This document shows, one piece after another, positions 35,501 through 45,148 of a stretch of DNA of 64,000 nucleotides. The notes beneath the pieces are model-generated. The model saw only the letters and a list, made by a program, of their open reading frames with translations. It was not told where the DNA came from and did no database searches. Origin of the DNA: Paragordius varius (lineage: Eukaryota > Nematomorpha). Within the stretch, counting starts at the first letter, position 1, and each line of letters starts with the position of its first letter. The position numbers were made by a program, and so were the translations under genes. The DNA is taken from contig OZ176053.1 of assembly GCA_964247055.1 (NCBI GenBank), positions 11,532,001 to 11,596,000 on the forward strand. Reading direction: 5' to 3'.

Positions 35501-38500
35501 GACGTGGTCGTTGTTGAAAAAGAACGCATACGACCAATGTTGTTTGAAAACGATGATTTATGTTCATGATGACTATTGGAAAGAATAGATGATGAAGTGG
35601 AAATGTGGTTGTGAGATAAACTAACGCCACGTTGTTTGGACTGGGCCGAATCTGTCCACAAATGTAGTATAAGGTAGAGTGATTATATATACATAAATAT
35701 ATACAATGTAATTGTTGGAAATTTAAATTTATTGGCCAAAAGGGACTATTCTGGAATGATATATATATATATATATAATCATGGTATAATACCAAACTTC
35801 CTGTGATATATAAAGGTATTTAATTTAAAAAAACTAAGTTTATATGGGCTGCAATTAGAAATTATAGATCGTTATTAATTTTGATAAATTAACCATATTT
35901 TATCATAATTTTCTGAATAAGATTATCAATTCTCTATAAATTATATAGAAAAACCAAAGTAAGGTTATTAAATATTTAACATTCGTTCACTTTTGCAGAT
36001 TTATTGAAATTGAATTTAACTTTTTATGGGAGAAATTCTTTTGCAGTTTGATATCTATCGCAGACATATTAATTATGCCAACGATAAGCTGGTTATTTAA
36101 AAAAACTATTCTATTTATCTTCAAATTTCTCCATTAATAATTTATAATGTAATTACAACTATGCAACACCTAAAAATTGAAACTCATTATGTAAAAGCTA
36201 TCGCTAAAAAATTAACAATTATAATATTATGCTATAATTTGTCAAATATATTAATTAAAGTTTTGTAATATATATATTGGCACAATAATTACAAAAAAAA
36301 CTATATGTATAAGGAAAAATGTGTAAAACTAAAAAATGATATATTATATATATATATATAACATGCAGTTCTATTACCATTGGTGTTATCATTAACGGTG
36401 TTGATAGATGATGTGTTATCGTAATCCGATGAAATTGCTGAATCATATTGCTGTAATAATATCGGTTGTTTATCCATAATATTAGTTGGCCGAGATTCTT
36501 TGGACACATGGTCCCAACTTTTATTTGTATCAATGGTTGATGTCGTACTTGAATGTATATTCATTCCACCTGTAATACAATTTTGAAAATTAAAATAGAT
36601 TTGAACGATACTACACACATAGATTCAAATTTCTATTTTTTGGGTGTGCAAAAACTATATATACCATTTGCACTTCAAAAGTGTCCTTGAACAATTCAAG
36701 TTGGTCCTTTGATTTTTTTGTTTTGTTTTAAACTTTTATCAATCAAATCGTAAATAATTCATCTATTTAATTGTTTTTAACCTATTTTCTATTATTTGCA
36801 TAAATTTAAAATCAATATCAACTTTTATTCTTTGAGAAACCGTATATCTTCATTAATTTCTTTATATAATTTTATTTATTCATAAGATTTTAACACGAAA
36901 TGAAAAAATATATAAGTTTTCTGGGTTATTAATAAAAAATTTTTATTAAAAACATTTAAAAGTCAATAATTTTGTTTAATTGAAAAAAAAATAGTTTGAA
37001 ACAAAAAAGTGGTTTTTAAATAAAAAATTTTATTTTTAAATGAATAAATATATAATAAATAAAGAAAATTAGGTTAATAAATAATAAAATAAAAAAATAA
37101 ATGCAAAAATTATGGTTAAATCAAAACTTATAAATTTTAGACCAACTTGGAGTGTTCAAGGACCAACTTGAAGTGTGTAAGGACACTCTTGAAGTGCAAA
37201 TGGTATATATTTTTTTCGTCTGTAACTACTTATGGGTCTAGGCAAAAAACCATCATTAATTAATTTAATGAAGGTTTCTAAAAGAACGGCTTTACAAATA
37301 TTTTGGGCAAAAATTGGTCATTAGGCACATTCTTTTCTTCCCTATTAATGTTAGTTAGTTAATTAGCGATTCGTTAAAATCTTTTTACTTTGTAGTAAAT
37401 TAGTTCGATCGTGTTCAAGTCCACAATTTTCATTGGTATTATCATTGGGAGAGCAAACACCGCCATGTAAATCAATATGTGGGCCCATTTCAGACAAGAG
37501 GATAGATGTAAGTTCTTTATCACCATCTTTGCGATCAAGGGCAAGACTTATAGCTAATCGAGCAATTTTGGGTCTTAAACTCGGAGGCACATTCAATTCA
37601 AACAATGAATCCTATGCACGTCAAAAAAAAATTTTATGGTAACGGAAGGGTTACAATTTTTTCAAACTAAAAATTTTAATTGTAAAATAGGGCAAAAAAT
37701 AGACCAAGAATAGAGTAAGTGTATAAACTAAATGGATTATTGATAAAAATAAAACCAAAAAGGGAAGAAGCATTTTTTGTAGTCATATTCTTTAGTCATC
37801 TTATTTATTTAATATAAACATATCCATAATATTGGTTATATGGATCTATTAAATTGATAAATAGGAACATTTTTTAATATCAGGTCAAGATAAAAATTAC
37901 ATGCTTTCAGATTCTCTACACAAATTTCAAGACCGATATATAGAATAATTTTCTTTACTGTATTTATTCTAAAGAGGTAGCCTGCAGCCCGTGAAAAAAA
38001 ATTATTTTTTTTAACAAATTTTTTTAATATAAATCTTATTTGACAATGAACTAGCAAAAAATTTTAAAACAAATAGTTATTTTTAATTAAGTTTAAAATT
38101 TAATAAAATATTTGTTATTGCCCATATATTTTGTGAATACGGCCCGCAAAGCCATTTGTGTTGGACACCCCTGCTCTAAGTTATGGTGATTTCGGCTTCA
38201 CTTTTTACTTTAAAGATTAATTAATTAGATAAATATAATGTATATTTTATCCGTATACTTTCAGGTTTTATTAAAATATAATAATAATAATAATAAAAAT
38301 TATTAAGTAAAAAATTTAACATGTTATCTAATTTGCTAGTATAGAGTTAATTACACATATAGTTGGATATAATTATATGTCACAAGACTCTTAGTTTGGA
38401 AGCTAACGTTATTATATAAAGTTAAAAATAGCAAAAGATAATTTTTATTTTTATATATATAAATACAGAAATATATTATATTGTCATAAAATAAAGTATT

Positions 38501-41500
38501 ATAGTACATATTAAATAGTAGGTGAATAATTAAAATTATGGACCACAACCATATATATGGCCATATTGCATATGACAAATGTTATAAAAGTAAAAGTATT
38601 TTATTAAAAAAAAAACGAAAGCTTACCAAAACCTCCTCTGCATTCCCATGATCAAAGTATTCCAGAATGATTGGTTTTACGCGCGTTTCTAGTTCCTCGC
38701 TTTTGAGCTCAGGGACAAATACTTCGGCAATTACATCCTCCTGCCACAGAAATAAATTTTAAAAAAAATTTAAAAAATGATATATTGAATAAATTATGTG
38801 AAAATTAGTAAGTTTCCTTCGAACCAAACTTTGAAAATATTGGTGCCGCAACAGAAATGAAAATCAAATTAGATTGGAGAAGAAGTGAAAAACGTCATTA
38901 TAATAATAAAGAAATATTCATAAACATAATTTATGAATGAGATAGATATCTAAAGTTTTAATAACAAAAATATGATTATATTCTTAAATATTTATAAAAG
39001 ACTGTAATATCAATCACATTTATCCATTTAACTTTATTGAAAAATCCTTTCTGAATATGAGTTTAGACTTAATATCTATAACACACTAGCTTAAAAAATA
39101 TTATTTTATTTGAAAATTTGTATAAAAGTTTTACGCTAACCGATCACATTTTAACTCGTCAAAAAATATGAAAAATATGTTCAATAAAAACATTTATTTA
39201 TGGTGAGAGGCATGGCTCATTATCCTTATCATAACGTTACTAAATAAAATAAACAAATTAGTTTAAAATTTAATAATTTATATGTAAATTCAACATAATT
39301 ATTAAAAAAGAAAATGATAGAACGTGTACACACTTACTCAAATTTAAAATATTGGATTGAATTCAATCATAAAAATGCAATAATTTTATTAAATTCATTG
39401 AGTAAATATTATTGATAATAGGCAAAGCAAATATATTTTGATTGAATTAATTATACCATAAATAAAAGAGATAAAAAGTCAAAACTAATAGAGAAATATA
39501 TATTTATATCATACTGCTTATGTGAGTTTTAATTAACTTCGTCTGTTCTGGTTTCCAAATAGGGTAAAAACATGTGATAATGAAGTATATGTTACAATTC
39601 AATATGGTAAATATTTAGCTTATGGTGGAAAAATCAAAGTTTAAAAAAAGTATAAATTATCTTTTTAAAAACACTTGGCTGTTTTTACATTTCGCCTTAG
39701 GAATTTTAATACCATAGATTGATAAAACAGTCATAGCGTCAAAATTAGTAAAAGACATTATGAAAGTCTATAAAACCGTACTGAACATTCGTTTAAGTAA
39801 AAATTGTCCGAAAATTAATTTTGCGCAAAAACTCTAACTAAAATTATTTTAGGATAATATAGTGTGATGAGAAAGTATACATTGCTAGAAAGTTATTAAT
39901 TATTGCTAAATAGCATTTACAACAAAGGGCAGTATTATTGGCTTATAGTTTTTTTTTTACTTTTTACTATTAGTAGCCAATAATAGTCTCTTTGCTGCAT
40001 ATGATATTTAGCAATAATCAACACTTAGATTCAAATTGGGGTAATTAAATACCCCAGACTAAATTTAAGTTAATATTTTTAAAAACTACTTAAGAACACG
40101 AAACCAATTTAAATTAATGCTTCTATCCTAATAAAAATTTTATAAATAAGCTAAAATATCAAAATAAAATTTCCTTTAAAAAAATTCCATGTCAAACTAC
40201 TTTGACGCCATTATTAATTATCGTGGAAATTTAAATTTAAAGGTAAAAATAAAGCTAATTTAATTAAAACGCTTCGATTTAAATAAGGTTATCTAAATGC
40301 CCCTGACAATATTTACGTTGATATTTTTAAAAAACTACTGAAAGAAACGGTTTCAATTTAAATTTATGCTTCTATCCTAATCAAAATTATATAAATAAGT
40401 CGAAATATCTAAATAAAATTTGGTTTTGAGAAAAAAGCTCAATATCAAACTACTTGGACGCCATTTTTATTTTACATTTTAGCAAAATATCGTGTTTATT
40501 TGATAAGCCTAAAACTTAGTTTACTTTTTCATTATAATCCATTTAACATTGATATATAAAGAAAAAGTGGTATATTTTACATCATTTTTATATTTATAGC
40601 TTATGCACATATGTGATGTTGGCTAAATTTTTACTTTTGGGTTTTACCTCTGAATAAGTAAAATCAAGGATATAACACATTCTTTTCACTCCTTTGATTC
40701 AAAGTGGGGTTAGATACCCCATGCTTGCAAAAATTATAGAATAAATTCAAACTATAGCAAAATTGCCCTTATATAATATTAATGAACCGAAATATTAAAA
40801 AATTCCATTAAAAAATACTTGATATTACTTATTTTGATGTGAAACTCAAAGATAAAAATTAAGTCAACGTAATATGTGTGCATCGGCTAAATTGAAAAAT
40901 AATACAAAATAAACCACTTTAAAACTAGCTGTAATATTACCTTAATAATTAAATTTTATTAGATATTTTGACTTATTTATATAATTTTTATCAGGATAAA
41001 AGCATAAATTTATATTGAGACCGATTCTTTTCATATTTTTCAAAGTATATAATTTTGGCCTGGGGTATTCAACTACCCCAATTTGATTCAAAGGACTGAA
41101 ATGAATGTGTTGTATCCAAGTGTTAATAACTTTCTAGCAATATATACTTACTGATACTGTATAATTAAATTTTAAATGTAATTTTAACTATGGCAGGTTG
41201 ACTAAAACTCCAAAACATAAATATAAAAGGTTTTCATACAAATTAACCATAAAATATTACGCATTCAAATACAATGTTGTCTACATGTTTTCTTAGTCTA
41301 AATTTGATAAAGTAGTACATGTACTTTTAAAAAAGAAATAAATATTTATATTATTAAAAAATCAAAACTTTTAAGTTTGGTACAAAGCCAAATGGAAATT
41401 AAATTTTATTTATTCCTAAATAAAATAATAAAATATGACGTGGATAGGAGCTAACATATTTGATTATTAATTCTCATAATGTTATTTTTTTCGTTTGTAG

Positions 41501-42048
41501 AAAGATAGATGCATAACATAAGAAAATAAATCGATAATGTAGATTTAAATTTAATTCACATAAACATATTCTAAGGTTTGTATCCAAGTTCATTCAAATT
41601 TATAACGCATCTAATATATATTATGAGTAGCATTTTAAAAAAATATACCTTGATGCCAGGTTCAATTAAAATTTATTTTAAAAATATATAAATAATTAAA
41701 ATTATAAAACAACCATTAATATACCGAACTTTCAGAATCATAATTAGGATCATTCTTATCAATGTAGCGATTGGCTACCTCCATATTTTCACCTATCTTG
41801 CCCCAAGTTCCTTTTCCACCAGCACCGCCTGAATTAATCAAAAGAAAATTACCTTTCTTAGCTAATCCTCGTCCTTTACCAATTCTAGATTTTCGATTAT
41901 TTTTAGCCGTTATAGGAGTTTGCTCATTAAAAAACAATTTATTATTAAAACGCTTGGTGACTTGTTTAAACTCGTTTTGACGAACATTTTGTGAAAGAAT
42001 GTGATCGATCCCCTTAACATCCAATATTGCGTGAGACGATTGCTCCAT
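30432..42048 (-). CDS. Pdcd4: PDCD4-like protein, two MA3 domains (11 coding exons)
   Basis: Programmed cell death 4 proteins bind the helicase eIF4A through two MA3 domains and repress cap-dependent translation. Eleven exons, all with GT..AG borders and compatible phases, give 2346 nt (781 residues). They are 42048-41725, 38740-38627, 37611-37389, 36569-36378, 35651-35332, 35069-34942, 34421-34330, 33595-33401, 32809-32568, 32365-32179 and 30760-30432. Family marks are KGRGLAKKG..GGAGGKGTWG and DPNY (exon 1), PIILEYFDHG (exon 2), DIPGAPQIVGNFLAR (exons 5/6) and LNVPHFHHEYVY (exon 9). Human PDCD4 is 469 residues. The excess is a ~155-residue S/T/N-rich insert in the middle MA3 domain, inserts in the second MA3 domain, and a ~110-residue C-terminal extension. 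The human Glu249/Asp253 equivalents (381, 385) are kept; the Asp414/Asp418 equivalents are Lys621 and Val625. No DSG degron is seen. The borders of exons 6 and 10 (weak donors) are least certain. Confidence 0.88.
30781..31088. mobile_element. 'TACCATTT' MITE with 21-bp subterminal repeats (PDCD4 intron 10)
   Basis: The TIRs are 'taccatttacagttcaag' (left) and, on the other strand, 'taccatttatagttcaattt' (right). Next to the right end lie four tandem ~21-bp words of the form 'gagggtgaatttgaactgtt'. The left end has two inverted versions. It is 308 bp and lies 20 bp upstream of the exon 11 acceptor. Confidence 0.85.
32179..32365 (-). CDS. Pdcd4: PDCD4 exon 10, end of second MA3 domain
   Basis: The acceptor 'ttatatag' precedes GFERLIEDLPKICKVIPKAK, which aligns without gaps to human YERIYNEIPDINLDVPHSYS. 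It enters in phase 0 and leaves in phase 1. The donor 'atgc|gtattt' is weak but is the one that keeps frame into exon 11. Reading through would instead end the protein at 32144. Confidence 0.75.
32503..32545. repeat. (TA)n microsatellite
   Basis: About 43 bp of uninterrupted TA, in the PDCD4 intron, 22 bp past the exon 9 donor. Confidence 0.95.
32568..32809 (-). CDS. Pdcd4: PDCD4 exon 9, core of second MA3 domain
   Basis: The acceptor is 'ttggtttag' and the donor 'acg|gtatac'. It carries the best family signature, LKELNVPHFHHEYVY (human LKELEVPHFHHELVY), followed by the helix RALVLVLKDG. Confidence 0.92.
33401..33595 (-). CDS. Pdcd4: PDCD4 exon 8
   Basis: 195 nt, phase 1-1. It encodes AAIWGATGSALPIKTLIKLM, matching human SVWGSGGGQQSVNHLVKEID at the start of the second MA3 domain. 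The acceptor is 'tttcttag' and the donor 'attg|gtatat'. Confidence 0.88.
33635..33931. mobile_element. 'TACCATTT' MITE, second copy (PDCD4 intron 7)
   Basis: It begins 'taccatttacagttaaattc' and has the same subterminal words ('caccct', 'aacaatt') in inverted orientation. Near 33890-33920 come 'gggtaaatttgaattcaagg' and 'gcgagtttgaattg'. The right TIR is missing. It starts 40 bp upstream of the exon 8 acceptor. Confidence 0.75.
34218..34242. repeat. (TA)n microsatellite
   Basis: About 25 bp of TA in PDCD4 intron 7. Confidence 0.9.
34330..34421 (-). CDS. Pdcd4: PDCD4 exon 7
   Basis: 92 nt. The acceptor 'actctacag' and the six-G donor '|gtatat' enclose KAIDRAKYLLKYPF..., aligned to human RAALDKATVLLSM. 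The phase fits on both sides. Confidence 0.85.
34942..35069 (-). CDS. Pdcd4: PDCD4 exon 6, end of middle MA3 domain
   Basis: It encodes IVGNFLARVIGDDCL (human LVGQFIARAVGDGIL). The acceptor is 'atctttag'. The donor 'atacg|gttatt' is non-ideal, but it is the one that restores Arg-Lys-Ala-Ile across the junction. Confidence 0.87.
35332..35651 (-). CDS. Pdcd4: PDCD4 exon 5, low-complexity insert plus middle MA3 helices
   Basis: The first ~70 residues are rich in S, T, H and N and have no family counterpart. The remainder, LRDDLNEWTVDIPGAPQ, aligns with human LLKDLPELALDTPRAPQ and keeps the Glu and Asp reported to contact eIF4A. The donor is 'cag|gtgaaa'. Confidence 0.88.
36378..36569 (-). CDS. 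Pdcd4: PDCD4 exon 4, symmetric S/T/N-rich exon
   Basis: 192 nt, phase 1-1, so it could be skipped without shifting frame. It encodes a polar, disordered-looking loop (HSSTTSTIDTNKSWD...) inserted in the middle MA3 domain. The acceptor is 'gtattacag' and the donor 'aatg|gtaata'. It is a plausible alternative cassette exon. Confidence 0.75.
36662..37205. mobile_element. 'TACCATTT' MITE, long sister family (PDCD4 intron 3)
   Basis: 544 bp. The TIRs are 'taccatttgcacttcaaaag' and, on the other strand, 'taccatttgcacttcaagag'. Subterminal words are spaced like the short family but differ in sequence ('aaggaccaacttgaagtgt'). It starts 93 bp upstream of the exon 4 acceptor. Confidence 0.85.
37389..37611 (-). 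CDS. Pdcd4: PDCD4 exon 3, middle MA3 domain
   Basis: The acceptor 'gtgcatag' precedes DSLFELNVPPSLRPKIARLA, and AISLALDRKDGDKELTSILL follows (human VLAVSLALEGKASHREMTSKLL). The donor is 'caaa|gtaaaa'. The last ~25 residues begin the polar insert. Confidence 0.9.
37973..38173 (-). mobile_element. hAT-like MITE (PDCD4 intron 2)
   Basis: About 201 bp. The right end 'caaagccatttgtgttggac' plus 'acccctg' matches the ends at 6501 and 44095. The left part 'gcctgcagcccgtgaaaaa' matches the left part of the 43884 copy. Confidence 0.65.
38627..38740 (-). CDS. Pdcd4: PDCD4 exon 2, start of middle MA3 domain
   Basis: 114 nt, phase 0-0. The acceptor 'tgtggcag' and a strong donor '|gtaagc' enclose EDVIAEVFVPELKSEELETR and VKPIILEYFDHGNAEEVL (human TLTPIIQEYFEHGDTNEV). 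It is too short to stand out as an ORF. Confidence 0.9.
39882..41140. repeat. 18-bp perfect inverted repeat bracketing nested MITEs
   Basis: 'ttgctagaaagttattaa' at 39882-39899 recurs inverted at 41123-41140. Inside the left end is a ~120-bp imperfect hairpin (39900-40018: 'aaagggcagtattattggc' against 'gccaataatagtctcttt' read inverted). The TTAA-type element fills the rest. All of this lies in PDCD4 intron 1. Confidence 0.7.
40020..41126. mobile_element. Compound nest of TTAA-type MITEs (PDCD4 intron 1)
   Basis: A left end starts at 40020 ('aacacttagattcaaattgg'). A second left end in the same orientation is at ~40269 ('cgcttcgatttaaataagg'). About 40690-41040 carries the family in the opposite orientation. 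A normal right end closes at 41126 ('tatccaagtgttaa'). At least three copies are mixed by nesting or rearrangement. Confidence 0.75.
41725..42048 (-). CDS. Pdcd4: PDCD4 exon 1 (first coding exon)
   Basis: It starts at ATG 42048 (MEQSSHAILDVKG) and has 108 residues, phase 0 at the donor 'ttcg|gtatat'. It holds KSRIGKGRGLAKKG and GGAGGKGTWG, the basic RNA-binding/nuclear region conserved before the first MA3 domain, then KNDPNYDSES. A 24-nt in-frame 'gt...ag' stretch (41852-41829) splits the conserved KKGGAGGKG block. The N-terminal region is shorter than in human, and the DSG degron and Akt-site context are not seen. Confidence 0.9.
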
Positions 42049-42087
42049 GTTGCCGATAACAAGAGAGCGAAAGGTGTGCGTTTATTT

Positions 42088-42673
42088 AACACTTCGATTC
42101 AAATTGGGGTATCTAAATACCCCAGACTAAGTTTAAATTAAAATTTTTAAAAAACTACTGACGGAAACGGTCCCAATTTAAATTTATGCTTTTTTCCTGA
42201 TAAATATTATATAAATATGCCAAAATATCTTGATAAAATTTTGTTTTTAAAAAAAAGTTCCATCTCAAACTACTTCGACGCCATTTTTATTTTACAAAAA
42301 TTTTGCAAAATATCGTCTTCATTTAATTTTAAGGGTAAAACTAAAGCTATTTTTATATATAAATTACATCTAACATTGATAGAAACGGAAAAAGCGGTTT
42401 ATTTTGTATTATTTTTTAATTCTACAATTTGACACATGTCACGTTGACGAAATTTTTACCTTTCGATTGTAGCTTAAAATAAGTAATATTAAGTATTTTT
42501 GAATACTAATTTTATATATTTCGGTTTATTAATGTTATATAAGTGCAAAATTTTGCAATGGTTTCGATTCCTTCCATACCTTTTAAAGTATTTAATTTTT
42601 AACAGGCCTGGGGTATCCAACTACCCCAATTTGAATCGAAGGACTAAAATGAGTGTGTTGTATCCAAGTGTTA
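42088..42673. mobile_element. TTAA-type MITE with hairpin ends, best copy
   Basis: 586 bp with TTAA at both ends (42086-42089 and 42671-42674). The left TIR is 'aacacttcgattcaaattgg'. On the other strand the right end starts 'aacacttggatacaacacac' and then carries the same 'ttcgattcaaattgggg'. Each end holds a mini-hairpin, 'ggggtatctaaatacccc' and 'ggggtatccaactacccc'. No transposase. It lies 40 bp upstream of the PDCD4 start codon. Confidence 0.88.
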
Positions 42674-43883
42674 AATTTTAACAATGTAAAGTCATCTGAT
42701 TTAATTATTTTTGTTAATAAATGAACCCTCTAACACTTAACGATCTTTGGGTAGTTTTATACCCTAAACAATTTTAAGTTTTATTAAATATGTTTTTCGC
42801 ATAGGAAATTTAAAATGTGCTTTTTGCTTTACGGATGATAAAACATTTTTAAAAAAATGTAAATTTGTTAAAAATTATTCTAAACATTGCCTCTTTTTAA
42901 TATTAAATTATAGAACAGGGAAACAAATGTATATTTGATACTTAATAAATTGTTGTGGAAAGCGTTAAGTTATAATTTACCAGCATTTCTAATATTCCTT
43001 GAATATAATATCAGTTGTTTTCAATCGTGTTTTAGAGCCGAAATTTAGGACTTTTCGAGAAAAACTGTAATGTTTGTAAAAATTATCTAAAACAGGAGAA
43101 AAAGGTTCAATAATTAATTAACCAAACTACTTCAAACTTAAAGTAAAAACAAAATGTCTTGAAAGTTTTGATTAACACCTCATTAAATTTTTATTTTTTG
43201 TCCCAGATCACATTTTGGGTACTTTTATAGTCCAGAAATTATTGCGAATAAACTACTTTAACTATTATAAATTTTTTTATCAAGCATGATTCTCGTTGAT
43301 TATTATGTTTCTTACAGTTTTGTGACTTCCAGAGGCTATTGCGACAACTCCAAAACATGATGGAAACGAAGCTGTTTTTAATAAATATATAAGCTTTTTC
43401 TGCCAATATGTAGCCTAAAAGTTTTTGAAGTTAAATATTTACATCATTAAACCATATTTATACATTTGCCTGTTGCATTAGTGATTAAATAATTTTCGAG
43501 AAAAATGGCGGCAAAAAAGTTTGGGATAAGATTTTTTTACAAATTTTCATTTCTTTAAATAGTATTTTTCTATAACGCGCCTAAAAGGCTAAAAAAGCAT
43601 ATTTAAATTCGGATTAATACTATGAGGATATTCCAATTTCGAAAGGCTCTTGGATATAAAACTCTCCCAAAGAATGGACAGCTTACATAATATTTTACTA
43701 TTTATAAGGTTTACATGTTGTAATAAATTTATATCCTAAAAAGGCCAAACCCATCATGAGAATCTTGATGCAATTTATAAGAGAAAATAAATATCATTAA
43801 ATATCCTATACTGTGTGCACCGATAGATGGAGTTAAATGCTCCAATCTTTAAACCAGGGACCAAAATGCTCTCCGAAACTTCC
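42674..43883. other. Intergenic with old dispersed repeats
   Basis: 42990-43150 resembles 6740-6900 ('actgtaat..tttgt', 'atctaaaacagga'). 43200-43690 resembles 9840-10300 inverted. No ORF and no clear element end. Confidence 0.4.
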
Positions 43884-44095
43884 TCCAGTCCGCGAAAAAA
43901 TTTTTACAATTTACTAAGATATGTTCATAACATCTTAAAATTGATATTTTATAAGCTTTTTTTCTAAAAAAATCAAAAATGGCAAGAACGATAATGTTAC
44001 ATTATATTTACAATATACAGTAAAATTAGAAAAGCCAGTTAAAGTTTTTGAGACAACAATGTGGCCCGCGAAGCCACTTGTGTTAGACACGGCTG
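43884..44095 (-). mobile_element. hAT-like MITE
   Basis: About 212 bp. The left part 'ccagtccgcgaaaaaattt' and right end 'ggcccgcgaagccacttgtg', 'ttagacacggctg' parallel the copy at 37973-38173. Confidence 0.6.
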
Positions 44096-45134
44096 CTTTC
44101 AACTATATAACAATGTATATAGTTAAATTTAAATATGGTAAACGGTGTCAGGATCCTATAGATTTTTGAATCTTACGTGTTATCATAGTGACATCACATT
44201 CTTTGACACATATGTGATCGGCCTATTTTGGCCAATATCGTCACTTAATCGCATGAGAATAGAGTTTAAGGCATATCTATAAATATATTTTGATTTGTTT
44301 AAAATTAAGCTAATTTATATATAATATTGGATTTTTTATTTTTTATATATGATTCAAGCTAAATTTAAAAATTACTTTAAACAGACTTTCTATCAGCCAT
44401 CTCAAGATAATTAACTATATAAACCATCAATAGTTTAATAAAAGTTACATGCTATATAAGTTTTATTTTCGATACATCGCTATTGTCTTTACCTAATAAA
44501 GCAAATATAAAAAGTTTATATCCCTTGGTTTAAACCATGGGACAAAAAATTATTACGTAATAATAAAAGGAATGAATTTTCAACAATCATTAAACAATTA
44601 ACTTTAACGATCATTTGTGGAATGTTCGTTTTAACCATATATCAACGTTGTTCAATTTATTAACTTAATATTAAGTTGGCTCAATCCGGAATCCACGAAA
44701 GTAAATATTTAACAAAGTTTTTGGATAATAAAAAATGGACACCCATATACATCATTAATTGACGAGTTAAGCACATTATTTTTTTAGTACGTAAATATTA
44801 ATACCACATGTCCATACATTGGATATTCTAAGGCGCTGCCGCAAAATAAAAATTATTACTTTAATTATTAAACAAATATTAAAAATAAATTACCGAGCTA
44901 TCCAGTACAAAGTATTTATAAAAATAAATTATAATTTATTAAAAATTGACGTTTACTAAAACTCGTGGCATGGAAAAATACCTCAGAATTCTTAGTGTAT
45001 TTTTAGCTAGAACATTAACACTTTAATGGTAATTGATTTATATCGGTCACAATTGCACATATATCATATATTAGATTTGAGCTTAATGCTTAATTCCAAA
45101 AAAACAAAAAATATAATCTTAATTTATAATGTAT
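44096..45134. other. Intergenic, nothing recognised
   Basis: AT-rich. The last 14 bases (45121-45134) are one copy of the LINE target site duplication. Confidence 0.55.
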
Positions 45135-45148
45135 GTTGTTGTTGTTGT

